The position numbers and the translations under genes are program-made. From Epiperipatus broadwayi (lineage: Eukaryota; Onychophora; Udeonychophora; Euonychophora; Peripatidae), in assembly GCA_028023455.1 (NCBI GenBank), contig JAQFVV010012400.1, positions 12,839,748-12,903,747 of the forward strand: a stretch of DNA of 64,000 nt, given 5' to 3'. The stretch's first letter is position 1. Every line of letters starts with the position of its first letter. Of the stretch, positions 1-11,232 are shown piece after piece. The notes beneath the pieces were generated by a model. It searched no databases and had not been told where the DNA came from. It worked only from the letters and a program-made list of their open reading frames with translations.

Positions 1-1468
1 GTAGTATTAGAATATTAGATTATTTTGTTTCAAGTTCAGTATAGATTTCAGCGCTTGGAAGAGAGGGGGGAGAAAATAATTTAAAACTTGTTTCTAAAAC
101 TTGCTCTTTCAATTCTACTAACATTTTTTTTACATTCTATTTACATGTTGGATTTTAAAGTATGTGTGCCAATGAGCAGATAATATTTTTTTTAAATACT
201 TTTCTCATGGAGTGAAAATCAGGGTCAATGTGACGTCCAACTTAATACAAAATACATTTGAAGGGAAAGGGGGAAGAACTTAAAATTAATCTGAGGATTG
301 TTATATAATCAATTATTATTATTATTATTCATGTCAATTTTCATATTATCTAGAAATTTTTATGTATATGTTAGAAATGTAGTAATAAATATTAGTTTGT
401 TTTATTAAACGAGGCGTATATATTTCATTAAGTGTAGTCTTGGTTAAGTGTGATTATTCATCATCCTCAATGGTTGAATATTAGTTATTTAAGATATAAG
501 TAAATATGCTAAAATTAAGCAATAATTAGGAATTTCTTTATAAAAATTAGTTTTATGTTTAGGCTTAGTCCTAGAGCTGTAGTTGAAACCCTTGTCATTA
601 TCGTTATTATTATCATCATCATCATCGTCATCAACGTTTTAATTAATGAGCTGTTTAACTGTTTAAAGGCCATAAATAAATATTGATTTTATAATATTTA
701 GTGATCTCTTAGTATTATTATAACCACATCCCATCATCTATTTCATGCAAGGATGAGTGAATTGCCATCCTAAATTATTTATATATAATCTGAGCTAGTA
801 AACTTACAAAACTATTGAAACACATTTGTTATGCTAAGATCTGAGAAATGATTTATGTCTAATATACTCCACTTTGGTTTAAAGATGTTTTACTTTTACC
901 TAAATATTAGTGCTTATCGTGATATGGCTCAAAAAGCAAAATCTCTCATTTTTTTATTAGAAATAAAGTACCAAAAGGGATTCAAACCCAGTACATGTGA
1001 AAGGTTATTAGATATAACCGTGTCTAGATTCAGATAATCTAGTGGCGCCCTGCTAGACCATATTCACTTAGTATTTGTTTAAACATGTACTTAACATCAA
1101 ACCAAGAAATGAAAGGGGATAAGATCTACTGCCTGTATACCTGAGTTATATTTTATTGAATTACTAGTGTACTCACTTCACGTGATACCATATACCTGAG
1201 TTATAATACTTGTTATTTTAATTTGTTATAATTCTTATAATCATTCTATGGACTACTCAGGTATGGTAATATCTTTTTTTTGATTCTTTAATTATGTTAC
1301 AATATATATATATTTAAAGTAATAAATATTTATTATTATTTTAATTCTCGTAATGAATGCCTATTAAAGTAATGCTAAAAGCTAGCTCTAGTTATGTTAT
1401 TTATTTTGGATCAGTTCTTAAACATTTTAATATTATATTTATATACATATATCTTAAGATAACAGTCA
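1..1468. other. AT-rich spacer, no gene recognised
   Basis: Open frames here are short, isolated and without recognisable motifs. Simple ATT/ATC runs occur near 315-330 and 600-640. An imperfect hairpin lies near 1181-1280, where ATACCTGAG-type and CTCAGGTAT-type arms face each other. A sequence resembling a tRNA B box (GGGTTTGAATCCC on the minus strand, near 985) could be a decayed SINE, but no convincing A box or tail accompanies it. Confidence 0.6.
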
Positions 1469-1580
1469 ATGTTTAAATAAATCATAGAATCAGTAATCTG
1501 TTGTCAAGGCAACTTCTATAGATAATAAATGAAGATTGTATTGACAACAGATAGGAAAATCCATGATTTATTTAAAGTTG
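1469..1580. repeat. Inverted repeat / hairpin, about 110 bp
   Basis: Two roughly 38-base arms (about 1471-1507 and 1541-1580) are near-perfect reverse complements. The outer parts carry TTTAAATAAATCAT and its complement, and the inner parts TCTGTTGTCAA and its complement. The loop is about 33 bases. This is the shape of a short MITE or folded-back element. No target-site duplication is clear. Confidence 0.6.
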
Positions 1581-1700
1581 TTTATTATTATATGATTTAC
1601 ATTAACAAACCACCTAGCTATTAGCACTTTATATGTTTAACATGCATCATATTCTCTATCACTATCATAATTTCAGCAACTTACAGTCTGAAAACATACC

Positions 1701-1877
1701 ATATTACTTTGAATATAAGACACTCTTTTTATCCAAATTTTGGACCTGTAAAATTGGGAGCTGCATCTTAAATTTGAAGCAAACTTTTTATTAACTTTTA
1801 AAATTTCTTTCCAATTTTCTAAGCTTAAAATTCTACTGCATCTTAAATTCAGGGGTGTCTTATATTAAAAGTAATAT
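1701..1877. mobile_element. MITE with 23-bp terminal inverted repeats
   Basis: The left end (about 1702-1725, ATATTACTTTGAATATAAGA then CAC) is the reverse complement of the right end (about 1853-1876, GTGTCTTATATTAAAAGTAA then TAT) with one mismatch in 23. The interior is 127 bp, non-coding, and contains two copies of CTGCATCTTAAATT near 1751 and 1834. The size, AT richness and terminal symmetry fit a non-autonomous DNA transposon. I cannot assign the superfamily; a TA dinucleotide flank would be compatible with Tc1/mariner. The 67-codon open frame crossing the right end is judged spurious. Confidence 0.65.
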
Positions 1878-3355
1878 GTTTGTATTAAATAGAAAATTAC
1901 AAATTCAAAAATTTCACTTCATATATTTTACGCATGTATCTATCTATATGTGCACTGTTTTGTATTACCTTTCAGTTAATTTTTTATTTTACATGATCAA
2001 TAAACTTTCAGTGTGCATTCACACACACTTGAATTATTTCAATTTATTACTGCACTGACTTTGTCAAAATTGCAATATGATATTTTTTTATATTTAGTTT
2101 TTTAATATATAATGAATGTAATCTTTAAATTAAACTGGATTCTAGAATTATTTTTATAAATATAGGCTTTGCTATTATGCACGATTCAGATGTGCACTGA
2201 AAAACTGGAAATCAAATACAGGGGATATGAGAGATTATATGTAAACATGGGAAGAATATGTATATTTTAATATTTTGTTAACTTATAGTCATTGTTGACT
2301 AATATTACATTTAAAATCTTATAGGTCAAAATGCATATTGGGATCCATTCCCATATTTTTCCAATAGCTACAACTGTTCATTAAAAAAATATAAGAGTGT
2401 ACTTTAATTGTAGATTTTAAAATTGAAGATCTGTCATTTGAGTGAAAGAGGGATGTGAAGAAGAAAATGTAGATTATTATGTACTTGTATAAACAATAAT
2501 ATAGATATATCTGATCTTTTCTAACTTTTAGCTCTGAATGTATATAATACTTTCTATTCTAATAATTATTAATCATGTGGGTAGTTATTGAAACAAAACT
2601 GTTGTTAATAAATGCTTAGTAAAAATATGGAATTTATAATATAAACTTGATATCTAGTGCAGTACTTTTCCGTCTACTATAGTTAATGTAGATCTGAATA
2701 ATCAGTGGCCATTACATATTGTGGTATTATATCCATATATCCAGATCAGTTTCTGGATTTTGCCTCTTCTATATAACAACTTGGGATTCGAATCTAAAAC
2801 TAATACATTTAAATATAGTTGCTATATACATGTGGACTAGTTCTGCTTTGAATCCAAGTCCTCAATAATAATAAAAAAATCCAAAAACTTCACTGGAATT
2901 ATTAATATACCATCTTTGCCATTAGTATCCAGTGATTATTCATTATTACAATAAATAATTTAGAGTCATGTAAAAAGAGATTTGAAAGCTCATGTTAAGA
3001 ATAAGCTAAGAAAATCATGTGCTGTTTTGTTGATAATTTTAATTTATGTAATAAATACAATAAAATGCTAATAATTTTTAGTCGCAAAATTTTAGTTATA
3101 ACTAATACAATTACATTAAATTATTTAAATTGGCTTTATATATCTTTGAGTATTTTGCTTAGATAACAAAAATATGTCCAACAGTTTAGACAGAAAAGAA
3201 AAAAACAAGAATCAGTTTTTGTTACACAAACATTACACTTGTCTGCGCTGTTTATATTAAAAAATAAAGTTATCAAAAAAAGGATGTTAATTATTGGTCA
3301 TTTGCTCCAATTAAAATGAAAATATGATCAAATAATTTTCTAACAAGTTACTAGA
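1878..3355. other. AT-rich spacer, nothing recognised
   Basis: No open frame with recognisable protein similarity and no clear repeat structure was seen. Two weak tRNA-like stretches (near 2750-2850, with GATTCGAATC and GAATCC cores) may be old SINE fragments but are too degraded to call. Confidence 0.5.
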
Positions 3356-3359
3356 ACGA

Positions 3360-3945
3360 AGAATAAAAAAATGGAAAGAGAAGTAGCATCAACAAGGTCA
3401 TCTCATATTTACTTAACTTCTTTAATCAACTTATTTCATGAATTATCATCATTTTCAAACATTATTGATTCAATGCAGAAACAAGGGCTCTCCAAGTTCA
3501 ATTCATCTCCAATTTCTATCCTCTCTTTTCTACATTTCACCAGAAATAGGTCTTTTACGATCTCTTGGAAATCCAATTTAAGATTTCAACTGTCTATCTA
3601 CCACCACATCTTCTAACAATATCTCTAGACTTCAATTCAGTAACCTCTTGATTCGCTCACTCATGTATCTCATGTCTGATCTCTCCATGTTACACTTAAT
3701 ATGCATCTCTTTAAACTTTGTTGAGTGCTTTGAAGTCTGTGTACTGCTCTTCTGTTAAGTGTCTGATTCTCAGATCCATAAGTAAGAACTGGTAAAATAC
3801 ATTTATTAAAAACTTTTTTTTTAAACCCATAGGCATATTTCTTTTCAATATTAAGTTATTTCTACCAAAATCACTTCAACCATGTTTAATTCTATGACTA
3901 ATTTATGTTGTTATCCATAGTAATAATCTTACCTAGATATTTGTA
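3360..3945 (-). pseudogene. RTE-type LINE reverse-transcriptase C-terminal remnant
   Basis: Read on the minus strand, about 3945 to 3380 translates with a few stops and frameshifts into the region after the catalytic domain of RTE-class LINE reverse transcriptases. A conserved stretch near 3770-3790 reads ILPVLTYGSE, and LNRRAVHRLQ, SLKRCILSVT and a lysine/arginine-rich tail follow. The upstream part (about 3830-3945) gives AFGKNN and KKKVFNKC-like pieces. Only the 3' part of the element is present, as is usual for 5'-truncated LINE copies. It directly abuts the R1 repeat cluster. The plus-strand open frame at 3371-3616 is its antisense shadow. Confidence 0.7.
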
Positions 3946-3947
3946 GT

Positions 3948-5376
3948 TAAACCACTAAACATCACATGATCACCATCTCTATACTAGCACCTAATTGTTG
4001 TAAACAAAGGCAAAACTCTCCATACAGTAGTGCCATCCTGTGCCAAACAGTAATCAATGGATGCCAGAAGGCTTGTGCATAAAATCCCTATCTAGTGCTT
4101 ACCCATCCAATATCCCCAGACTAGTTTTTGGCTTGTGGCCATCATCAGTGAGGAGCCTTGGATCTGATAGCACTGCACCTAGATCTTAGGATCTAATGCA
4201 ACCATCCAGCAGCCACCTTTTAACTCTACTTTACTATAAAACTATGAGAATGAAATTTAAAAACACAATAATATTTTCAATCTAAGCTCAATAGCTTATA
4301 CAGTCATATGGGTCTGAACTCAATTCAGCACCCATACATTTTGGTGTCTTTGGCTCTTAAACAACCATAGATAGGGATTTTATGCACAAGCCTTCTGGCA
4401 TCCATTGATTACTCTGTTTGGCACAGGGTGGTACTACTGTATGGAGAGTTTTTCCTTTGTTTACAACAATTATGTGCTAGTATAGAGATGGTGATCATGT
4501 GATGTTTAGTGGTTTTTAACACCAATCCTGCCTAATAGGATAGTGGTGGCTATGGTTGTTTAAGAGCCAAAGACACCAACATGTATGGGTGATGAATTGA
4601 GTTCAGACCCATATGACTATATAAGCTATTGAGCTTAGATCGAAAATATTATTGTTGTGTTTTCCAATTTCATTCTCATAGTTTTGTAGTAAAGTAGAGT
4701 TAAAAGGTGGATGCTGGAGGGTTGCATTAGATCCTAAGATCTAGGTGCAGTGCTCTCAGATCCAAGGCTCCTCATTGATGATGGACACAAGCCAGAAACC
4801 AGTCTGCGGATATTGGATGAGTAGGCACTAGATAGGGATTTTATGCACAAGCCTTCTGGCATTCATTGATTACTCTGTTTGGCACAGGGTGGCATTACTA
4901 TATGTAGAGTATTGCCTTTGTTTACAACAATTATGTGCTAGTATAGAGATGGCGATCATGTGATGTTTAGTGGTTTAACACGAATCCTACCTAATAGGAT
5001 AGTGGTGGCTATGGTTGTTTAAGAGCCAAAGACATTAAAATGTATGGGTGCTGAATTGAGTTCAGACCCATATGACTATATAAGCTATTGAGCTTAGATT
5101 GAAAATATTATTGTGTTTTTAAATTTCATTCTCATAGTTTTATAGTAAAGTAGAGTTAAAAGGTGGCTGCTGGATGGTTGCATTAGATCCTAAGATCTAG
5201 GTGCAGTGCTCTCAGATCCAAGGCTCCTCACTGATGATGGCCACAAGCCAGAAACTAGTCTGGAGATATTGGATTAGTAGGCACTAGATAGGGATTTTAT
5301 GCACAAGCCTTCTGGCATCCATTGATTACTTTGTTTGGCACAGGGTGGCGCTACTGTATGGAGAGTTTTGCCTTTG
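3948..5376. repeat. R1 repeat cluster: one inverted and two direct copies
   Basis: Three copies of one unit are adjacent. The first (3948-4370) is the reverse complement of the following ones, which begin with ATAGGGATTTTATGC at 4371 and 4832 (periods about 461 and 456 bp); a fourth partial unit starts at 5288. The outer ends are complementary: GCAAAACTCTCCATACAGTA near 4011 against TACTGTATGGAGAGTTTTGC near 5352. The cluster could therefore be a single composite MITE-like element with terminal inverted repeats of about 90 bp. Unit junctions are sharp. There are no long open frames. The same terminal sequence recurs alone at 10700, 25523, 35950, 45590 and 49940. Confidence 0.85.
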
Positions 5377-5394
5377 TTTTACATTTGTAGTTGT

Positions 5395-5499
5395 TAGCTT
5401 TCTCTAACTCATCATTATATATAAATATAATATTAATTATAATACTGGTGTTAGTATTATTTTCTGTAGGTTGGGTCTGTAATCCAGACCAAGCACAAC
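5395..5499 (+). repeat. 5' LTR remnant of gypsy 1
   Basis: Only about the last 100 bases of the LTR remain. They align to the end of the 3' LTR (about 9150-9255), including TAGTATTATTTTCTG and the terminal ACCAAGCACA/ACCAAACACA. The sequence upstream is R1 repeat, so the LTR start is lost. Confidence 0.75.
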
Positions 5500-5529
5500 A
5501 GATTCTGGCACAATCAGACAAAAGAATTT

Positions 5530-5750
5530 TTTCCCCATGGCTGGAAAAAATAAGAGCATAAATGAATAAGTGCGCACTCGTAAAGACACTCATTTAAATT
5601 TATGAATCAGTGATCATTAGATCACACATAAATACTGCCCACATTAACAGATTTTAGTCCAGTACAACTAAATAATTTTTTCTTCATGGCTGGAAAAACA
5701 CAAACTATCACCCCCATAGCCGGAAAAATAACAAAATATATATATACATG
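5530..5750 (+). repeat. Short motif repeated in the gypsy 1 leader
   Basis: The motif CCATGGCTGGAAAAA (and variants with ATAGCCGGAAAAA) occurs three times, near 5535, 5685 and 5735, in the untranslated leader between primer-binding site and gag. It may be a decayed leader repeat; no function can be assigned. Confidence 0.4.
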
Positions 5751-6092
5751 AGTGCACGGCATTAGTTAGTATTTGTAAATAAAAAATTGCTCAATCCAGC
5801 TAGATTTGATGCAGTTAGATTTATAATATCCCAGCCACCCCAGCCCCCAGCTTTGAGAATAAAAAGTAAAATATGCAGTTATAAACAGTTGTCGTATTTC
5901 CTTATGGGAATAATTAAATATCTCATTACAATCTGAATAAAAAACAGATTCAGCATATTAAGAAAAACTTCTTACCTGAGACAGTTAAGGAAATTGACTG
6001 CAAATGCAATTGGAAGTTCATAAACCAATCAAAACTGATCGTTTTTAAAAAAGACGGAAGCTCACCCAAGTAAAGTAAAAGTTTTGTCCTAA

Positions 6093-6180
6093 GCATTGTT
6101 GGCCTAGTGGTTATCATAGCTGTCTTCCAAACAATCAGCCCAGGTTTGCTTCCCAGTCAATGCATCTGACATATAAAAAA
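6093..6180 (+). repeat. tRNA-Gly(UCC)-derived SINE copy
   Basis: Positions 6093-6164 form a 72-base tRNA-like sequence. It has a D-arm/A box (GGCCTAGTGGTTATC), an anticodon-loop-like CTTCCAA that would read UCC, and a T-arm/B box (GGTTTGCTTCCCAGTC). The acceptor ends GCATTG and CAATGCA pair. A short tail TCTGACATATAAAAAAAA follows. Anticodon- and T-stem mismatches make it a SINE head or pseudo-tRNA, not a working tRNA gene. A truncated relative with the same tail is at 35246. Confidence 0.7.
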
Positions 6181-6248
6181 AAGTAATAGTATCGAGTGGT
6201 AACTCGTAGTAATTGTTTTTCTCATGCTGTACCAGAGAAAAATAAAGA

Positions 6249-6990
6249 ATGGCTAATGTAATTGGCTTGATGGAAGCTTTTGATCCAGTCTGCCTCGAAA
6301 ACTGGTCAAGCTACAAAGAGCAACTAATTTTTTGCATGCAGGCTAATCAGATTAAGAAGTTTGAAATAAAATTAGCCATGCTGATGATAATAATCGAGTC
6401 TCAGACATATAGTATTCTAAAGTCTCAAGTTGGATCAGAAACACCATCTGACTTGGATTTTGAGAAAGCGTTGGCGATTCTCATAGAATACTTCTCACCA
6501 AAACCGCTAACAATAATGCAGAGGTATTACTTCAATCTGTGTCCAAGCAGAGGGTGTAAAGGCTAGAGAATTCGCAATATGAATCTAGGCATTGGCCCTG
6601 ATGTGGATTTCAAAGAGTTCTTAAATGAAGCACTCCACAATTATTTTATTTGTGAGATGAATGATCATAATTTAAGATTCAAATTAATAATAATTCCAGA
6701 TTTAGACTTTGAAACAGTGGTATCTCAAGCCATGCTGGCAGAATCTAAAATGTGCCAAACATGGCCGTTAAAAAATAAATAAATTTTACCATTAACAAAA
6801 TTATACAGAAGACTGAGTTAGTCAAGCAGTTACAACAATGAGTGATAAGCATTGTTATAGGTGTAATGAATCGATGGACATACAAACAGATTGTCCACAC
6901 TGCTATACTTTGTGTTCAATTTGTATTCATTTTGCAAGTGATCAGGCATATAAGAACAACAATTTTAAAAGATAAAAAGATAAGTAGCCG
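6249..6990 (+). pseudogene. Gypsy 1 gag (capsid and zinc-knuckle remnant)
   Basis: The first frame (6249-6566) encodes a capsid-like N-terminus with the gypsy-typical pattern FDP...ENWSSYKEQL...ANQIKKFEIK, then DFEKALAILIEYFSPKP. After a stop and frameshift, a second frame (6579-6782) gives NEALHNYFICEMNDHNLRFK and FETVVSQAMLAE, the capsid C-terminal region. A third piece (6842-6960) carries HCYRCNE and DCPHC, followed by a shifted GHIRTT-like segment, remnants of CCHC nucleocapsid knuckles. The family packages element RNA. The breaks show this copy makes no full-length protein. Confidence 0.8.
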
Positions 6991-7089
6991 ATACGAGAAT
7001 GGAAACACACCAAAGGCAATCTTAACAAAAAAAACAAGTTGTCTCTATAAACACTATCAAGAATGGTGAATTGGTATTTAAATACAGAA

Positions 7090-7470
7090 TCTTCATTAAT
7101 AATACACCAGTCACAATGGAGCAGATACAGAGTTGGCAGTGTTCATTGTGCCAAAAAAGACCTGGGCTATCATTAATGAAAATAACAAGTATAAGCTGCA
7201 TCCTAGCAGCAAGACTATCACAGACTATAAGGGCAAGAAGATAAAACTCTAGGGTCAGACAAGAATTTCAGTCTAATAAAACTATATATCTACCACTGTT
7301 AGTGACATCTGCTGATTACAGTAATTTATTGGCCATGATTGGTTCAGTCACTTAGGGTTTGCAGTGACAAAGGTCAGTCAAGTCACAACAGTAAAGAAAT
7401 TAAAGATTGATTACCCTGAAGGTTTCAAGAAAGATCTAGGTCTGTACTTAGGACAATCAACTCACTTACC
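7090..7470 (+). pseudogene. Gypsy 1 aspartic protease and start of RT, broken
   Basis: A retropepsin-like stretch starts near 7100 with NTPVTME followed by a frameshifted Asp-Thr site (GCAGATACAGAG at 7124), then KKTWAIINENNKYKLHPSSK and KGKKIKL. A shifted segment at about 7320-7360 reads as the second conserved glycine/aspartate block before the RT linker. The open frame 7364-7561 begins in the linker that precedes RT (LKIDYPEGFKKDLGLYLG). Around 7445-7475 the sequence jumps to the RNase H-integrase linker, so the polymerase has been excised. Inactive. Confidence 0.65.
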
Positions 7471-7474
7471 ACTG

Positions 7475-8640
7475 AGCAGTAAATCAGTGGTCGAGTGGAC
7501 CACAAATGACCCTGGGTTTCAAAAAAGTTCAAAAATGGATTCAGCAGGGTTGGCCAAATAAGAAACCAGCGGAGTTGCATCCAGCCTACTGGACACAAAG
7601 GATGGAGCTCTCAATTGAAAATGGCTGCATTATCTGGGAATCTATAGTAATTCACCCAGCTGGATGATCCCAAGTGCTCAAGCTGTTACATAATGACCAT
7701 CCAGGGATAGTCTGAATGAAGATGCTAGCAGGGTCATATGTATGGTGGCAACTTTGGACTGGATATTAAGTATAAAGTCCACCACTTCTAGCATTGTAAA
7801 ATGAATCAGAACATGCTAGCTAAAGACAAAATAGTTCATTGGCCTAAAACTGAAGGCCCATGGACTAGACTCCATGTAGATCATGCTGGCCCATGGAAAG
7901 CCAAACTACTATTAATAGTAGTTGATTCATATTCCAAATGGTTGGAGGTAGTAGAAGTTCCATCACTCCAGACCACTGCAATAGTAGAAGCTCTTTTAGA
8001 AAGCTATTTGCTACACATGGCCTTCCTAAAACTATAGTCTCAGGTAATGGCACAGCATTTACTATAGTGGCATTTAAAAACTTTTGTGACAATAATGGCA
8101 TCCAGTTAGTTTTCAGTCCACCATTTCACCTTGAAAGCAACGGCCAGGCTGAGAGATTGGTTCAAGAGACTAAAAAAACTGCTCACAAAGATGGACACAG
8201 GAAACTGGAGCACCTGTACTCCAGAATGTTGTTATCACAACACTCCACACCAAGTACAGTAACTGGGAAAACTCCAGCTGAATTGCTTTTTAATAGAATT
8301 TTTCAAACTAACTTATCAACTCTGAAACCAGGTCCAAATGATGGAAAACAAGAAAAATACAATTGCAAATAGGAAGTAATGTTCTATGCAGTATGTATAG
8401 TGGATCCACTAAATGGATTCCAGCGATTGTAATTCAACAGAAAGGATTCCACACCATAGTAGTTGAAACAGCAGATGGATGTCAACATCATCGCCATTAG
8501 AATCAGCTTAGACTGAATTATACAGATGCAGCCACAATTAATGAATCTCCAGGATTGCAAGCAAAGAGGACCAACAAACCGAAGTTGGCAGCAAACCAGA
8601 ACCATCAAAGCAGATTAGTTGTCCTTCAGTACACCTGCAT
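7475..8640 (+). pseudogene. Gypsy 1 integrase (zinc domain and DDE core), frameshifted
   Basis: The stretch from 7480 reads FQKSSKMDSAG/KVQKWIQQGWP, then PAYWTQRMELSIENGCI, a classic linker before integrase. An HHCC zinc domain remnant (LHNDHPGIV near 7690) follows. The core splits into 7801-8037 (PWTRLHVDHAGPW with the first catalytic Asp, LLIVVDSYSKWLEVV) and 7938-8372 in another frame (ATHGLPKTIVSGNGTAFT with an Asp-to-Gly change at the second catalytic position, then FHLESNGQAERLVQ with the Glu). The catalytic substitution, the frameshift and internal stops make it inactive. The rest to 8640 is the C-terminal tail. Confidence 0.8.
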
Positions 8641-8682
8641 GACTATGTTCTCTAGGGCTAATTTTTAGCCAGGTGGGGGAAT

Positions 8683-9255
8683 GTTATAGTTCTCCTTTCC
8701 CTCAGAAGTGGACTATTTCAGATCTGATCAGATTGAGCATTGTTAGCTGCTAACCAATAGGCTGATGTACAGATAAACACATAGCCAATGATTAGTACAG
8801 GCCAATAAGCAAGGATGATTGCTGAATCTGAAAGCTCCAGTGAAGTCAGGGATTTGGCAATAAATGGTCAGTCTTTTGGAGGAAAAGATAGAGAATGTCA
8901 GTCTAATCCAAAAAGATGGTAAGCATTCTCCAAGAGAAGCCCTGCTAGTTTAAATAGCAGTAAGCATTCTTATGATAGCAATATGCTATTTGTCCACACA
9001 TCTAGGCAAGTCCACATAAGGACAAGATGCTGCTAAGACTACTGCCAACTCGAGGCAAGCTGTCTGATACAGCCAGAAGAGTCATTCTCTTTACCCATGA
9101 GCTAAGCTATCAGGTGTAGCTGGAAGTGGTAGATCAATAAGAATCAGATCCAAGAGTCCAAAAGTACTATATTATTCTCTATTATATGAATATGTAAATA
9201 TACTGGTGCTAGTATTATTTTCTGCAGATTGGGTCTATAATTTAGACCAAACACA
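8683..9255 (+). repeat. 3' LTR of gypsy 1
   Basis: It begins TGTTATAGTTCTCC immediately after a purine tract and ends at ACCAAACACA, about 573 bp. The last roughly 100 bases match the 5' LTR remnant. An AATAAA is present at about 8860 (GCAATAAATGG). Confidence 0.7.
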
Positions 9256-10075
9256 CCATATATCTAATAATTTACTTTGTACAATTATTTTCACTTTAGT
9301 TAATCTAACAATTTTTTTAACTTGACAGATGGTTTTTAAAAATATAAAATTATATGAAAGAATTTTTAAAAGTTATTTGAAAAAATTACATTTGTAAACT
9401 TGTGAAGATAAATGAATTAGTAAATGTTTGGGGAACTATTAGTATTACTATATACTAATAATTTTGTCATTTTTAAAATAATTTATAAATCTATATATAT
9501 ATATATTGTGGAAACAAATCTTGAAAATAACCATAGCATACTGAAAAAAATATAGGGAAAACTATATGCTGATATATATTTAAATATGGAAAAAAATTTA
9601 GGTTCATACAATAAATGAGATTTTTAAAGAAAACAAAGTGAGTGTAAATAATATAGTTTATATGCTGAAATTAATATGCTAATTTTGAAAGAAATATAGA
9701 GCTTTTTATTTAATTATTTTAATAAGTTCATAAATAGATCTCAGCTATTAAATATGAAATGTTGAATTCATGGACCAAATAAAATTGAATACATTAATGT
9801 AATCCACATATTAGATTCCTAAAAAATAATTTCAACAAACTTTTAAGCAATGTTCATCTCTCATACTAACAGCCACTTTGATCTGATACCATCTTCTTAA
9901 AGATGAATAAACTAAATATCAATAAATCTGAAACTTTTAAATCAATGGAGATTTTTGTTACTATTAATCAAGCCAGCTTATAGTTTCAAATCTAAATGAA
10001 ATTCTAATAATTTTAATAAATCTGGTAAAAAAAAGTTGCAGCTATTAAAATTGAAACATTGAAAATATATAAATT
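9256..10075. repeat. AT-rich spacer with first copy of a roughly 310-bp tandem duplication
   Basis: No coding remnant was seen. The segment about 9740-9900 (CAGCTATTAAA...TTCATGGACCAA...GATTCCTAAAAAATAATTTCA) is repeated in diverged form at about 10040-10170 (CAGCTATTAAA...CTCATGGATCAA...GATTCCCAAAAAAATCATTTTA), offset by about 310 bp. Confidence 0.5.
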
Positions 10076-10699
10076 TGCTCATGGATCAACTAAGTTTGAA
10101 TTCATTACTATAATTCAAAAATAAGATTCCCAAAAAAATCATTTTAACAAACTTGATAATGTCCACTTTCTTGTTATTATTTTGTCATTTTATACTTCTA
10201 GGGTACTGGTGCCTATTAATTTTATCTTTTAATAATATGAAAGAGAGATAAAAGAGTGCATTATATATTTAACAAATGAATTTGCATTAACATGCTACAG
10301 GCTTGTTAAAATGATGCTTTAAGAACCTGATTTGTAAATTACAGGAACATATTTAGAGTTAGTTAGTCTGCAAATAAGTCTACATGGTATAACATTACTT
10401 CTTTATTAGGCAAGATTTATATACATTAAATTTGTTACAATTACATCTTATTATTTGGAATTGTAAGCTGATTTTGATTAATAATTACAAAAAAATCACT
10501 GCTAATATAAAAGTGTCACACATTTGAAGTATCATTTACCATTTAAGAATCTGAGGTTCAGATAAAAGAAGTCATTTTTATCTGATCTCTGATTTAATAT
10601 TAATATGAGAAAGTAAACGCTGTTTACAAGCTTATTAATATGACTCTTTAGGAATCTTTACCATATTGACAATTAGTTGATTGGATAATTTATTTAGAG

Positions 10700-10830
10700 C
10701 AAAGCAAAACTCTCCATACAGTAGTGCCACCCAGTGCATGCCAGAGTAATCAATGGATGCAAGAGGTTGCTTCTGTTTTAAGTTTGTGTAAGCGTATGAA
10801 ATGATGTCATGTGATGTTTAGTGGTTTATT
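10700..10830 (+). repeat. R1-family repeat, truncated
   Basis: It starts AAAGCAAAACTCTCCATACA, continues through GTAGTGCCACCCAGTGCATG and CAATGGATGCAAGAGG, and ends with the R1 right part ATGTCATGTGATGTTTAGTG. The right terminal inverted repeat is deleted. It interrupts duplication block A and is not at the same relative place in block B. Confidence 0.75.
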
Positions 10831-11232
10831 AAATTTAATTATTTATTGAATGATCAGTATGAGAAAGAAAAAAGTTGTTAATTAATATTTTTTTCAGCTT
10901 TTTCATACTGTTAAATTGAATTATTACAGAATTATGAATTATATACGTTTAAAATATTTTGCAGTTTCTGAAAACTTTGCCTACATGAGATAATTTTTTT
11001 ACACATATAAATTTACATGTCAGGTTTATGTATATCAAAAAATATCCATAAATATATAATCAATTATTTAAATTATTATATTAAAGAGATGCAATTTATA
11101 AATCAATTATTAAACATTTATCATCTAGTGCTTTATTTTACAATGAGATTAAGAGAGGGTCCTTAAATGTTTTGATTTTTATATATCATATCACCATTGA
11201 TTTTTTAAAATTGTTTTCATAAAGAATTTATT

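Larger units (their letters stand above)
5395..9255 (+). mobile_element. Ty3/gypsy LTR retrotransposon 1, internally deleted
   Basis: The ends are recognisable as LTRs. The tail at about 5440-5497 (ACTGGTG...GGGTCTGT...CCAGACCAAGCACA) matches the tail at about 9195-9255. Just inside the left LTR, CTGGCACAATC near 5505 is a plausible primer-binding site. A purine tract (GGTGGGGGAA, 8673-8682) precedes the right LTR, which starts TGTTATAGTT. Between them, in order, are gag, a zinc-knuckle remnant, protease, and an integrase zinc domain plus core. Nearly all of reverse transcriptase and RNase H is missing. Many stops and frameshifts show it is inactive. The left LTR is truncated by the R1 cluster. 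Confidence 0.85.

Noticed and set aside
960-1065. Possible tRNA-derived SINE from a GGGTTTGAATCCC B-box match
   Set aside because: No paired acceptor ends, no convincing A box, no tail and no second copy in the window.
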